Shown here piece by piece: positions 1 through 9,220 of a DNA stretch of 64,000 nt (position 1 is the first letter of the stretch; the number at the start of each line of letters is the position of its first letter). This stretch comes from Undibacterium cyanobacteriorum. GTDB lineage: Bacteria > Pseudomonadota > Gammaproteobacteria > Burkholderiales > Burkholderiaceae_D. The position numbers were made by a program, and so were the translations under genes. Location of the stretch: contig NZ_CP133720.1 of the NCBI RefSeq assembly GCF_031326225.1, positions 1,612,001 to 1,676,000 of the forward strand. Reading direction: 5' to 3'. The notes below the pieces were generated by a model. The model did no database searches. It saw only the letters and a list, made by a program, of their open reading frames with translations, and was not told where the DNA came from.

Positions 1-210
1 TTTGTTTGTCATTTTTGACCGCAACTACGCTTATCCGAAAGCTTATCGGCGGGGATCGAAAAAAATTTAATCGCTTCGAGTGGGAGCGCTCTCTTTCAAT
101 TTTTAGAAACTATTTTGAATACTGTGTGACGCTACAAGCTCAGGTATAACGACTTAGACGCATTGAGTCTCGCGTTTAGACTTCATTGATTCAACTCCCA
201 ATTAAGAACT
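1..210. other. Non-coding stretch at left window edge
   Basis: I see no convincing coding frame, RNA gene or terminator here. It probably holds the promoter of the acyltransferase gene that starts at 211. There is no strong Shine-Dalgarno sequence before that ATG; the nearest purine run is TAAGAA. Confidence 0.4.
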
Positions 211-1305
211 ATGCAACGTAATCTAGGTATCGATTTACTCCGCGGCTTTTCCATCTTATTCGTCGTCATTCACCACCTTGCTTTGAAATTTCGATTGCCT
301 TTAGGGCCGAGCGCCTTGGGTGATTTTGTTTCGAAGCGCATTTTGAATGGGATTAGTTTTAATGGTTACGAATCGGTGTTCATCTTTTTCGTCCTGTCGG
401 GATTTTTGATTACGCAGAATTGCCTGCAACGTTATGGAGCGCTAAATCAGATCGAATGGAAAGCGTTTTATCGCCAGCGCTTTAGTCGGATTTTTCCATT
501 GCTCGCAATACTATTGATCGTACTCAGTGTGCTACATGGATTGCAGGTGCCCGGTTACGTTGTTCAAGAAAAAGGACAGACTTTAGGTAGAGCTTTGATC
601 TCTGCACTTGGCTTACATTTGAATTGGTACGAAGCGCAAACAACGTGGTTGCCACCCGCATGGGATGTGTTGTGGTCTTTGTCGATTGAAGAGGTTTTTT
701 ATTTGGCGTTTCCTGTACTGTGTTTGCTTTTGCCACGCCACTTTTTGATCTTGGCTTTGCTAGCCCTAGCACTGTCTTTGCCATGGACGCGTGGAGCGAT
801 TGTCGGCAATGAGATTTGGCAAGAGAAAGCTTATCTGCCAGGGATGTCAGCGATTGCATTCGGTGTCTTGACGGCATTGTTGGCACAAAAGCTGACGGTT
901 TCGCGTGGCTTTGCGCGCAGCCTTTTTGTCTTTGGTGTAACCGGGATTATAGGCGTGTTTTTCTTTGGTGCTGAGTTGTGGCGCACCATGGAAAACTTCA
1001 TGATGTATATCTTGTGTATCTCTGCGTGTTTCTTGGTGTTCGCCGCCGCTCAATACCCTCTGCGTAGCACGATGGGATTCGGATGGCTGGCTTTGATGGG
1101 ACGTTTGAGTTACGAGATTTATTTGACGCACATGTTTATCGTACTGGCAGTCTGCACCGCTTATCGAAGCTACTTTGGTGACAATATGCATTGGAGCTAC
1201 CTCACTTATGTTCCAGTTGTGGTCGCCTGCGTCTTGTTAGGGATCGTGGTTGAACGCACCATTTGTGGTCCATCCTTGCGTTATCTGCGGGCAAAGCTGA
1301 ACTAG
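211..1305 (+). CDS. Acyltransferase family 3 membrane protein (OafA/YrhL type)
   Basis: This is a predicted integral inner-membrane acyltransferase of 364 residues that would move an acyl group, often acetyl, onto a sugar or other envelope component. The N-terminus has the family signature: Asp8, Arg11 and the His21-His22 pair inside the first membrane segment (GIDLLRGFSILFVVIHH). About ten hydrophobic segments follow, with a conserved-looking WSLSIEEVFY stretch in the middle and YEIYLTHMF near the end, both typical of the family. Length is usual for a protein without a C-terminal SGNH domain. The substrate cannot be told from the sequence. The next gene, an unknown membrane protein, starts 44 bases downstream on the same strand, so the two may be co-transcribed. 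Confidence 0.85.
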   Translation: MQRNLGIDLLRGFSILFVVIHHLALKFRLPLGPSALGDFVSKRILNGISFNGYESVFIFFVLSGFLITQNCLQRYGALNQIEWKAFYRQRFSRIFPLLAILLIVLSVLHGLQVPGYVVQEKGQTLGRALISALGLHLNWYEAQTTWLPPAWDVLWSLSIEEVFYLAFPVLCLLLPRHFLILALLALALSLPWTRGAIVGNEIWQEKAYLPGMSAIAFGVLTALLAQKLTVSRGFARSLFVFGVTGIIGVFFFGAELWRTMENFMMYILCISACFLVFAAAQYPLRSTMGFGWLALMGRLSYEIYLTHMFIVLAVCTAYRSYFGDNMHWSYLTYVPVVVACVLLGIVVERTICGPSLRYLRAKLN

Positions 1306-1349
1306 AATAGTGATTCTGTTTAGATGCAGTTTTGAACGAGGAAATCGAA

Positions 1350-2237
1350 ATGCGCCTACCCTTGAAATTAATATTGCTTGCACTGCCAAGTTTGCTTGGT
1401 AGTGTGCTTTTGATGTCTTACTCGCAGGTCGGTATGGGCTTACTGCTGCAGCAAGTTCTAGTTGGACTGATGGGATGTGGATTTGTCTTGTGGCGAACCT
1501 CTGAGCGGACCGAAGCAGCGATGCGCAGAAGGACAGAGCGCGATCCTCATCAAAGCTTTCGAACAAGAATAGGTTTGATCACACTAAGTCTCATCGCTAT
1601 TGGTTTGCTTTTATGTATTGTGACTGCCTACATCGCAGGGCAGACTGGTAGCCCCGCACGCTGGTTGAAAATCGCGGACTTACGTTTGTATTTTGCTGGC
1701 CTCATCATGCCGGCGAGTTTATTGCTAATCGCCGTTTTGTTTTGGATCAGAAGACAAGCCAATCTCGCGACCAGCGCGTTAAGCATCACGATTGCAGCAA
1801 GCCTCGCAGCTCAACCGGACGCATCACAAATCACAGCATTTTCACTGGGCATGATTTTCATTATCTGGCATAGTTCCGTGTCAATGCGCCTCAAGTCCGC
1901 GATTAGTCTCGCGCTGATCGCACTTAGTGTTTGGACTTGGTTGCAAGCCGATCCACTACAGCCTGTGCCTTATGTCGAAGGCGTCATTCAATTGGCAGCA
2001 ACGGTCGGAGTTGGTGCCATGCTTCTAGCGATCTTGAGCGTCGCGATGATTCCTCTTGGCTTATTTTTCATTGCCATCAAGTATCGGATATCAGTCTTGA
2101 TTCCGATCGCACTCTACTATGTCGTGATCATGATCTGCGCTTATCTTGGCCTGACACCGATGCCTTTACTCGGTTTTGGTGCAGGACCGGTGTTGGGATA
2201 TTTTCTGGCGACTGGGCTTGCGGTTGGGCGGGAGTGA
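1350..2237 (+). CDS. Unknown polytopic membrane protein
   Basis: I do not recognise this family. The product is about 295 residues with roughly eight to nine hydrophobic helices and a short basic loop near residues 50-70. No catalytic motif is visible. An upstream in-frame TTG at 1332 exists, but the ATG at 1350 has a GAGGA ribosome-binding site about seven bases ahead, so I place the start there. It follows the acyltransferase at 211-1305 closely and could be its partner in an envelope modification pathway, which is inference from spacing only. The downstream gene is on the opposite strand. Confidence 0.65.
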   Translation: MRLPLKLILLALPSLLGSVLLMSYSQVGMGLLLQQVLVGLMGCGFVLWRTSERTEAAMRRRTERDPHQSFRTRIGLITLSLIAIGLLLCIVTAYIAGQTGSPARWLKIADLRLYFAGLIMPASLLLIAVLFWIRRQANLATSALSITIAASLAAQPDASQITAFSLGMIFIIWHSSVSMRLKSAISLALIALSVWTWLQADPLQPVPYVEGVIQLAATVGVGAMLLAILSVAMIPLGLFFIAIKYRISVLIPIALYYVVIMICAYLGLTPMPLLGFGAGPVLGYFLATGLAVGRE

Positions 2238-2359
2238 TTGAAGTGTTGGTTAGCGATTTTGTAGGGTGGGTTTTAGGATATTTTCCGGTTTTGGCGCCCC
2301 TTCGAAATTCCTGGGACAAGATTTAGACAACCCACTTCAATGTGTTGGGTCCACATGTC

Positions 2360-3586
2360 CTAAGGATTCATCTTATGAAATTGAGCATCTCCAATTTGCA
2401 AGCGTAGGTTCAATGCGCGTGCTTTCCTGAGCTTTTTGAGGCAGGTGCTGTGATGGTCATTAGTTGCAGCCTTGTTCTCCAGTTCAATATTCGCTTGCTT
2501 CTTTTTTCGAATGGTGACGAATTGATCGTGTATTTTGTTTATTTTGTCATTTGGCCATGAAAGCTGTTGACCCAATTTTTCAGCGGTGTACAAGCTTTGC
2601 TCTGACCCGGCGACAGTTGCGAATTTTTCGGCGATGCCGCTGCAGACTGAGTTTCGATCATTGGTATTCAGGTGTTCTGTGCTACAAAAGTCACGGACAG
2701 CATTGTATGGAGACCCAACGCTGCGAACTAGCGAGGCATTGGTAATATCCAATAATTGGTATTGTGAAAGATAGTCATTCGATTGAAGTCCGATTGCATG
2801 ACTAAACTCAATAAGATCCGGTAAACCACTATTAAAGTTCTTCGCTTGCGATAGACGGAATAGAGCATTGTTCAGACTATCGGTCGAGACGGCATTGGCT
2901 TTGCTTCTGTAATCGAGCAAAACATAAAGCCACGTTCTTCCATTTTCAGGATCTCTTTGTGCCCATTGTTCGGCAGTGATTTGCTTGCAACTTGCTGGGC
3001 GTGAGTTTTCTACACGCTGACATCCTTGAAATGCCATGGCATACAATTGCGGACTGTTGGAACGGATCGCCAACTTCGCAATTTCATCGATGTATTTGGC
3101 CACTGCTTCTTCGGCTTGTGTGTCGGCCATATCATGGCAAGCTTTTTCATCGCCACACTTTGAATGTAAGGAATCGCTAACGTCGGAGTCGGTTTTTTGT
3201 GCTAGAAGAAAGAGAGCAGCAGCACTCTCTAATGGACTGTCAGCTTTGACTTTGGCCTGTAGAGTCTTTATGAAATTCTTATCCTGTGCCTGGTTCTCAT
3301 TGGCAGCTTCATGGGTTTGAAAGTGGTCCCCAATCGTTCTACAAATCTCGTCGTCAGAGCCCTTGTTAATATCCAGAATTGGTAGAACAGGAGGCGCTTG
3401 ATCGATTTGCTTTTCTACTTTATCTGGGCCGACATTGGAGGACTGCGCACGCATCAACTTCGGTTCCGCCAATGTCGTTGATATTTGTGCTTGATCTGAA
3501 TTCGGTTCGCTGAAGAAGGTAAATGTAGCGATCGTTACCAGCACAATAAGGAGCGCAGAGCTTGTGTATAAAGTCTTCTTTTGCAT
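2360..3586 (-). CDS. Unknown periplasmic protein with N-terminal membrane anchor
   Basis: The product has 408 residues. A short basic N-terminus is followed by one hydrophobic segment (about residues 7-26), which reads as an uncleaved signal anchor. The rest is hydrophilic, helical-looking and contains scattered cysteines (for example in DEICRTIGDHF, SKCGDEKACHD and FQGCQRVENSRPASCKQI) that could form disulfides in the periplasm. I do not recognise the family and can name no activity. The helical character is loosely reminiscent of TPR/Sel1-like scaffolds, but no clear repeat unit is visible. It ends convergently against the membrane protein at 1350-2237 and lies downstream of cysS on the same strand, 80 bases away. 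Confidence 0.7.
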   Translation of the reverse strand: MQKKTLYTSSALLIVLVTIATFTFFSEPNSDQAQISTTLAEPKLMRAQSSNVGPDKVEKQIDQAPPVLPILDINKGSDDEICRTIGDHFQTHEAANENQAQDKNFIKTLQAKVKADSPLESAAALFLLAQKTDSDVSDSLHSKCGDEKACHDMADTQAEEAVAKYIDEIAKLAIRSNSPQLYAMAFQGCQRVENSRPASCKQITAEQWAQRDPENGRTWLYVLLDYRSKANAVSTDSLNNALFRLSQAKNFNSGLPDLIEFSHAIGLQSNDYLSQYQLLDITNASLVRSVGSPYNAVRDFCSTEHLNTNDRNSVCSGIAEKFATVAGSEQSLYTAEKLGQQLSWPNDKINKIHDQFVTIRKKKQANIELENKAATNDHHSTCLKKLRKARALNLRLQIGDAQFHKMNP

Positions 3587-3666
3587 CGTTTTCAGATTTA
3601 ATTTATCGACTTCTTTGCGCTCAATGTGTGCTGATAACTTCTGTCCAAGTTTTATATTTGAGCAGA

Positions 3667-5043
3667 TTACCCCGCAGCCTTTACCACCATTCCTGCCGGC
3701 GTATCTTCCACTTCAAAACCTGCCGCCTTAATCGCATCACGCAATCGATCTGATTCTGCCCACACTTTATTTTGGCGGGCGATTTTGCGTTGTTCGACCA
3801 GTTCCATGATGTGAGCTGGGATCTCGGTTTTCTTCGGTTCCCATGCTTTCAAATTGAGGCCTAACATCAAATCGAAATAATCGAGCGTGGCTTTTTTGTC
3901 GGCGTCACTGACATTGGATTTCAACATTTCCCACATCACGGCAATCGCCTTCGGCAGGTTCAGATCTTGATTCACTTCAGCTTTGAAACGCTCGGCATAA
4001 TCGGTGTTGATGCTGCCGCCGGCTGGTAAGTTAAAGTAGGTTTCGCGCAGGCGATTCAAACCTGTTTGCGAGGCGCGTAAAGATTCCCAGCTAAAGTTGA
4101 GTTGGCTGCGGTAATGAGCAGACAAACATAACCAACGGTAGGCGAGGGGATCAATGTTTTCATCGATCAGTGTTTGCAGGCGCAGGAAGTCGCCACTGGA
4201 TTTCGACATTTTTCCGGCGTCGATTTGCAAGAAATAACCGTGCATCCAAAAGTTGGCTAAACGCGTGCCATGGCAGGCTTGGTTCTGAGCGATTTCGTTA
4301 CTGTGGTGAATTGCGATATGGTCTTCGCCACCGCAATGGATATCAAACCATGGTTCCAAGTATTTGGCTGACATGGCGGAACATTCGATGTGCCAACCAG
4401 GGAAACCACGACCCCAAGGACTATCCCATTCCATTTGGCGGGTGCTGCCTTCAGGGCTGAATTTCCACAGCGCGAAGTCAGTTGCATTTTTCTTTTCGCC
4501 GATTTCCACGCGCTTGCCCGCTTCCAGCCCTTCGCGGTTCAAGCGCGCGAGGTAGCCGTAATCATCTTGTTTGGAGGTGTCAAAATAAATGCCATCCGAA
4601 GTGCGATAGGTATAGCCTTTTTCTTCGATGACGCTGATGAAATCGATTTGTTCGACGATGTGATCGGTCGCCTTGCACCACACTTTGGGTTCAAGAATGT
4701 TGAGGCGTTGGATATCTTCTTTAAAAGCGATCGTATATTTTTCAGCGATTTGCCATGCGGTTTGACCGGTGCGGCGCGAACCCTTTTCCATTTTGTCTTC
4801 GCCATCATCAGCGTCGGACACTAAATGGCCGACGTCGGTGATGTTGACCACATGGCGAACGTTGTAGCCGTTGAGTTCTAAGGCGCGACGCAAAACGTCT
4901 TCGAATAAGTAGGTGCGTAGATTGCCGATGTGCGCATAGTCATACACGGTTGGGCCGCAACAGTACAAGCCGACCCAATCTTGATGAATTGGAGAGAAGG
5001 GGCGGAGGGAGCGTTCCCAGTTGTCGTAAAGTTGCATGTCCAT
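3667..5043 (-). CDS. cysS: Cysteinyl-tRNA synthetase, divergent type
   Basis: Class I aminoacyl-tRNA synthetase that activates cysteine and loads it on tRNA-Cys in the cytoplasm. The HIGH-type motif is AHIGN at about residues 37-41 after CCGPTVYDY, and the KMSKS loop is present as KMSKSSGDF. Zinc ligands expected from the family are visible: Cys28 or Cys29, the Cys of GWHIECSAMS, and His/Glu in HCGGEDHIAIHHSNEIAQ. Length (458 aa) is normal. The sequence differs from the usual betaproteobacterial enzyme (MYVCGVTVYD, KMSKSLGNF). The insert NITDVGHLVSDADDGEDKM is characteristic of a different CysS branch that I associate with other phyla, so it may be a transferred or second copy. The start ATG has no strong ribosome-binding site; a second ATG lies two codons in. 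Confidence 0.9.
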   Translation of the reverse strand: MDMQLYDNWERSLRPFSPIHQDWVGLYCCGPTVYDYAHIGNLRTYLFEDVLRRALELNGYNVRHVVNITDVGHLVSDADDGEDKMEKGSRRTGQTAWQIAEKYTIAFKEDIQRLNILEPKVWCKATDHIVEQIDFISVIEEKGYTYRTSDGIYFDTSKQDDYGYLARLNREGLEAGKRVEIGEKKNATDFALWKFSPEGSTRQMEWDSPWGRGFPGWHIECSAMSAKYLEPWFDIHCGGEDHIAIHHSNEIAQNQACHGTRLANFWMHGYFLQIDAGKMSKSSGDFLRLQTLIDENIDPLAYRWLCLSAHYRSQLNFSWESLRASQTGLNRLRETYFNLPAGGSINTDYAERFKAEVNQDLNLPKAIAVMWEMLKSNVSDADKKATLDYFDLMLGLNLKAWEPKKTEIPAHIMELVEQRKIARQNKVWAESDRLRDAIKAAGFEVEDTPAGMVVKAAG

Positions 5044-5500
5044 GTGATTGTCAAAACGTATAAGTGGCTCGTCAACGCTATCGCTCTACTATCGCTCTAG
5101 GTCGATTTCAGCGATTTGTCGTGGCCTTTGCTAAAAATATCAAAGTCATCTGCGGCAAGTTGTGAATGGGCTGTTCCGGTTTGCTCACCGAATAGTTGTT
5201 CAACACCGCAGCCCGCTATTATCGCTTAAATCCTTTCGCTCTTACTAGATTCCTCGCTCGATGACGAAGAAATAAGCTTTTGCGACCATTTTGCGACTTT
5301 GTTACCAATCACGCGACGAGCGGTCGGTAATTTATTTGGCAAGCGTTGAGAGTGGCGCTACACTGAAATTGTGCCTCAAAGAAACAAGAAGCAAGACTGA
5401 ACGCTTTACGATGAGCTAGACAAAATGTCGCTAGTCAAATGTCATGGAGTAGCATCAGTCGGCCTTACATTAAGGTAAAAAACAATAATGAGAGACAATC
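5044..5500. other. Intergenic region between divergent cysS and GGDEF gene
   Basis: About 460 bases with no supported gene. It must hold the promoters of both flanking genes. I see a short direct repeat, ATCGCTCTA, at about 5081-5100, and no clear hairpin terminator or recognisable operator. Confidence 0.4.
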
Positions 5501-6616
5501 ATGTCAGCCTATTATCCTGAAGCAGGCCAAAACGAATATCAGCATCATTATCAATTGCAAGATCATGCGCTAGGCCGACGCGTCTTGCGCTTTATGATGT
5601 GGGTGAGCCTGCCTTTGTTGTATGTTGATGCGGCAGTCATGGGCTTGCAGCATTTGACGCAAATTTTCGATCCGAAATGGCTGGCCTTAGCGGGTTTGCG
5701 GTTAGCGGTCTGCGCCTACGCATGGTGGATTTTGCAAGGCACAGGGAAACGCTCCGAAGGGAACCTCTTTCAACGCCATCTCTATGCTTGGGCGATCTTG
5801 AGTTTGTTGACACAAGTGGCGAGTAACTACTTGTCACCAACCACCTATCTCGCCCATTTCTTAATCGATGCATGGTTGTTGTTGATGATGAATTTAGTCT
5901 TGCCATTACGCGTGGCCTTGATTCGACAACTAGTGTATGCCTACTTCTTCGCTTGTTTGGCAATCGCCTTTGCGAAACAATTCCCGGCCGTGGTCTATCA
6001 ATTTATGGTGGTCGCGATCTTGATTGTGAGTGCCTATAGTGGGCAAACTATTGCGCGCCATTTGCATCACTATCGCTTGAAATTGCTCAGTGCTGAATTG
6101 GAATTGCAACGCCGTGAAACGACTGATCCACTGACCGGCATTGCGAATCGTCGTGAATTTTTGCGCGTTTCGGAAAATGAATTGCAGCGCCATGCACGCT
6201 TGGGTAAAACTTTGTCTTTATTGGTGATCGACTTAAATCATTTGCAGCAAATCAATTTGAATCATGGAGCAAATGTCGGCGACATGGTGTTGACCGAGGT
6301 CAGTAGCCGCATTAAGCGAGCCACGCGCGGTTATGATTGCGTGGCGCGCTATGGTACCGAAGAGTTTTGTGTCTTACTTCCAGAGGCTGGTGAAGAGGTC
6401 GCAGCGCGGATCGCTGAACGTACCCAGCGCACCATCGAAGCGATACCGGTCGCCGCTGCGGGAAAAGAATTGAAGGTCAGTGCCGCGGTAGGCTTTGCGA
6501 CCATGCAGGCTGGCGAAAATATAGAGCAAATGTTGCGGCGCGCCGAGGCGGGTTTGATCGACATCGTGCGCCATGAAGATGAGGCGCAGTTACAAACATC
6601 TCCTGTGTTCGCTTGA
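5501..6616 (+). CDS. Membrane GGDEF-domain protein, degenerate active site
   Basis: Residues about 25-195 form roughly six hydrophobic helices of a membrane sensor. A C-terminal GGDEF domain starts near DPLTGIANRREF. GGDEF proteins normally make cyclic di-GMP. Here the signature is GTEEF (residues 285-289) in place of GG(D/E)EF, and the metal/substrate segment reads DLNHLQQINLNHG instead of the usual DIDHFKxIND. The first metal Asp and the Asn are kept, but the substitutions suggest weak or lost cyclase activity. No RxxD inhibitory site is obvious. The gene is monocistronic and convergent with the MocR-type gene. A receptor or scaffold role is possible; this is inference. Confidence 0.8.
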   Translation: MSAYYPEAGQNEYQHHYQLQDHALGRRVLRFMMWVSLPLLYVDAAVMGLQHLTQIFDPKWLALAGLRLAVCAYAWWILQGTGKRSEGNLFQRHLYAWAILSLLTQVASNYLSPTTYLAHFLIDAWLLLMMNLVLPLRVALIRQLVYAYFFACLAIAFAKQFPAVVYQFMVVAILIVSAYSGQTIARHLHHYRLKLLSAELELQRRETTDPLTGIANRREFLRVSENELQRHARLGKTLSLLVIDLNHLQQINLNHGANVGDMVLTEVSSRIKRATRGYDCVARYGTEEFCVLLPEAGEEVAARIAERTQRTIEAIPVAAAGKELKVSAAVGFATMQAGENIEQMLRRAEAGLIDIVRHEDEAQLQTSPVFA

Positions 6617-6685
6617 ATTTTGAAAAGGAACGAAGAGCTGATTTATCAAGCTCTTCTTTACCGACCTCTGCCGATTGTTCGCCAC

Positions 6686-8122
6686 CTACTTCAATTCAGT
6701 CTCAAGAAATTTCCACACCGTTTCATCACTCATCGCCGCGACATTAATACGCATCCGTGTTGAGGGAAGTTGGTGCGGTGAGAACAAACTGCCGGGCGCA
6801 ATCAATATGCCATTTTCTAGCGCTTTCTCGGTGAGCGGCAGCGTGTCAATACCCGTGTCGACCCATAGAAACATGCCTGCTGGTGTGCGATATTCCACGC
6901 TCATGCCCATGCGCTCTAAACGAGAGGTCACATCATGGCGCGCACTGTCGAGCTTGCTGCGGATGCGATCCACGTGTTTGCGGTAGTGGCCTTCAGACAG
7001 AATTTTATGCACCACGCGTTCGCAGATCTCATTGGTGGTGAGGGTGGAGAGCATCTTACGATCGGCGAAGCGGATTGCGTTTTGTGGCGAGGTTGCGATG
7101 AAGCCGACACGCAAATTCGCGGCCAAGGTTTTGGAAAAGCCGCCAAGGTAGATCACGCGGTTGAGTTGATCGAGTGCGCCCAAACGTGTGGCTGGTTGTA
7201 CCGCCGAGCCTGGATGCATATCGCAATACACATCGTCTTCCACAATCATGAAGTCATGCAGTTCCGCTGTTTTTAAGACTTGAAACGCTTTGGAAGCAGA
7301 GAGCGAACTCGAAGTTGGATTGTGTAAAACGGAATGAATAATGTAGAGCTTGGGCTTATGGAGGGCAGCGAGTTCCGCTAACTTCGCTACATCGGGGCCA
7401 TCGTGTAAGCGAGGTATCCCGATCACTTTGGCACCGAGCGTGGCAAAGGTACCGAACATTAAAAACCAAGCAGGATCATCGACGAAAATCGTGTCACCGG
7501 GTTGCACGAACTCACTTGCTACCAAATCGAGCGCTTGCGTGACACCATTGGTCGTGACGATTTGTTCAGGTGCCGCGGCGATTTCGATTTCGGCCAACTT
7601 TAATTGCAGTTGTTGGCGCAGTGGCAGGAAGCCTTGTTGCGTGCCGTAATGCAGTAATAGATTTTGGTTGAGACGGCTGACCGCCCGTAAGCCATTGGCG
7701 ACTAATTCACCATCGAGCCACTCATGTGGCAAGAGACCCGAGCCCGGCATTTTATTGGGTGGCAATTGACGAAACATATTACGAATCAGCCAGACCACAT
7801 CGGGTTGTTGCGAAGTGGGGAGAGGTTGGGCGACCGGGCTTAAATTGTTGAGTAAGGAAGCGCGTTCTCGTACAAAAAAGCCCGAGCCGCGACGCGACTC
7901 CAAATAACCATTGGCCACCAAACGATCATAGGCTTCGACCACGGTGAAGCGCGACACCTTTTGTTCATCGGCAAATTGCCGTATCGAAGGCATGCGTGAA
8001 CCGGTGCGCAGGAGCTTGTCGTCAATGCGGCAGGCGACTGAGCGGACGATTTGTTCGACCAAAGAACCGCCAGATTCGCGTGAGACCATGGGGCTGTTTC
8101 CAAGATTGGCTGGTTTCGGCAT
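6686..8122 (-). CDS. MocR/PdxR-type regulator (GntR HTH fused to aminotransferase fold)
   Basis: Transcription regulator with an N-terminal GntR winged-helix domain (SGSRMPSIRQFADEQKVSRFTVVEAYDRL) and a class I aminotransferase-like domain that binds PLP. The PLP lysine is in LGGFSKTLAANLRVGF. Such proteins sense PLP or an amino-acid adduct and regulate vitamin B6, amino-acid or transport genes, often ones next to them. Here a RidA-like protein and a true aminotransferase lie upstream in the opposite direction, making them candidate targets. I place the start at 8122 (MPKPANLG), which has AAGG about eight bases before it; the ORF can extend to an ATG at 8146 without a visible ribosome-binding site. 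Length (478 aa) is normal. Confidence 0.85.
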   Translation of the reverse strand: MPKPANLGNSPMVSRESGGSLVEQIVRSVACRIDDKLLRTGSRMPSIRQFADEQKVSRFTVVEAYDRLVANGYLESRRGSGFFVRERASLLNNLSPVAQPLPTSQQPDVVWLIRNMFRQLPPNKMPGSGLLPHEWLDGELVANGLRAVSRLNQNLLLHYGTQQGFLPLRQQLQLKLAEIEIAAAPEQIVTTNGVTQALDLVASEFVQPGDTIFVDDPAWFLMFGTFATLGAKVIGIPRLHDGPDVAKLAELAALHKPKLYIIHSVLHNPTSSSLSASKAFQVLKTAELHDFMIVEDDVYCDMHPGSAVQPATRLGALDQLNRVIYLGGFSKTLAANLRVGFIATSPQNAIRFADRKMLSTLTTNEICERVVHKILSEGHYRKHVDRIRSKLDSARHDVTSRLERMGMSVEYRTPAGMFLWVDTGIDTLPLTEKALENGILIAPGSLFSPHQLPSTRMRINVAAMSDETVWKFLETELK

Positions 8123-8689
8123 CGTTGCACCTTGTGGAAAAGTCATCTGTTGTATGCTCGCTGGGTTGCATTCATTCGATGTGCCTTGCGAGAATGTCTA
8201 TTTTGTATTGGTAAAACGACCGTGACAGTGTGAAATCTAATTTCATAATTGTATTGGTACTGTATCGGTCTTTCCGAGTAGCATAGCATAGCTGGTCGAA
8301 ATTGCTAGAAAGTGCGGGTGAAATGATGTGGTTCCGACGTTTGGCGGGAGATTGAAAGGTTTTTTCATTGTTGCTTTGCATTTCGAAATCGTGAAAACCT
8401 TCAAAAATCCTTGTTCAAATCGCTTTTTTTGAAGGCTTTTTGTAGTGCAAGGGTGGTCTTCATGAGGCCAGACTCGTACAATGTCGGATTACGCAAAATA
8501 ATATTTGCTCGATAGGCCTTCATCCTGATTGTATCGTCACGAAAAACTTGGTTGATCAAGCTGACGATGTGGGATTTTGGCAGATGGCGTGGGTCGCGCA
8601 GCAGAATGCGATGCGCGCAACGAATAACGCAATCTAAACTTAGCTCGACGAAGCTCATTGAAGTTCAATCCGTAAATAAAGGAAATCTT
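8123..8689. other. Long divergent intergenic region, no certain gene
   Basis: About 570 bases between the MocR-type regulator (leftward) and the RidA-like gene (rightward). It should hold both promoters. A minus-strand open frame of 85 codons at 8401-8658 looks somewhat protein-like but has no good ribosome-binding site and no recognisable family, so I do not call it. A regulator site for the MocR protein would be expected here; I could not pick out a convincing direct repeat. Confidence 0.35.
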
Positions 8690-9148
8690 ATGTCTGTCTA
8701 CGAGAAACTGAAAGCCCTGAATATCGAATTGCCAGCAGTGGCGGCACCTGCAGCAGCCTATGTGATGCATGCACAAACGGGAAATACGGTTTTCATCTCC
8801 GGACACATCGCCAAGAAAGATGGCAAAGTGTGGGTTGGTAAGCTCGGACAAAACATGGAAACTGCAGAAGGTAAAGAGGCCGCACGTTTGATCGCGATTG
8901 ACCTGATGGCGACCTTGCAAGATGCCTGCGGTGGTGATTTGACCCGCGTCAAGCGCATCGTCAAGTTGATGAGTTTGGTGAACTCCACACCAGATTACAC
9001 CGAGCAGCATTTGGTCACGAACGGTGCATCTGAATTGATCGGTGAAGTGTTTGGCGAACAAGGTAAGCATGCGCGCTCAGCATTTGGCGTCGCGCAAATT
9101 CCTTTGGGTGCCTGCGTCGAAATCGAGATGATTGCAGAAATCGCTTAA
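8690..9148 (+). CDS. RidA/YjgF family protein
   Basis: Small cytoplasmic protein (152 aa) of the RidA/YER057c/UK114 superfamily. Best known members hydrolyse reactive enamine/imine intermediates made by PLP enzymes, which fits the neighbouring aminotransferase and PLP-type regulator. Visible family elements are GNTVFISGHIAKKDGKVWVG, the helix with DACGGDLTRVKRIVKL, and the C-terminal FGVAQIPLGACVEIEMIAEIA. The subgroup is the longer atypical branch; the catalytic arginine of archetypal RidA (in an RxxV context) is not obviously present, so deaminase activity is uncertain. The start at 8690 has AAAGGA seven bases before it; an upstream in-frame ATG at 8552 lacks one. Confidence 0.85.
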   Translation: MSVYEKLKALNIELPAVAAPAAAYVMHAQTGNTVFISGHIAKKDGKVWVGKLGQNMETAEGKEAARLIAIDLMATLQDACGGDLTRVKRIVKLMSLVNSTPDYTEQHLVTNGASELIGEVFGEQGKHARSAFGVAQIPLGACVEIEMIAEIA

Positions 9149-9196
9149 GTCGATTGCATGCAAAGCGAAGCACGAACGCTACAAAAATAAATAAGG

Positions 9197-9220
9197 CGCT
9201 GTTGAGAGAGGCCAACAGCG
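9197..9220 (+). repeat. Hairpin between RidA-like and aminotransferase genes
   Basis: CGCTGTTG (9197-9204) and CAACAGCG (9213-9220) form an 8-base stem with an 8-base loop, about 50 bases after the RidA-like stop codon. No T-tract follows, so it is not a standard terminator. It abuts the inverted repeat at 9220-9276. Confidence 0.5.

Noticed and set aside
4390..4824. 144-codon open frame on the plus strand within cysS
   Set aside because: Antisense to cysS, Phe-rich composition typical of a reverse-frame shadow.
8401..8658. 85-codon minus-strand frame in the MocR/RidA gap
   Set aside because: Composition is protein-like but there is no good ribosome-binding site, no recognised family, and it would cover the expected promoter of the RidA-like gene.
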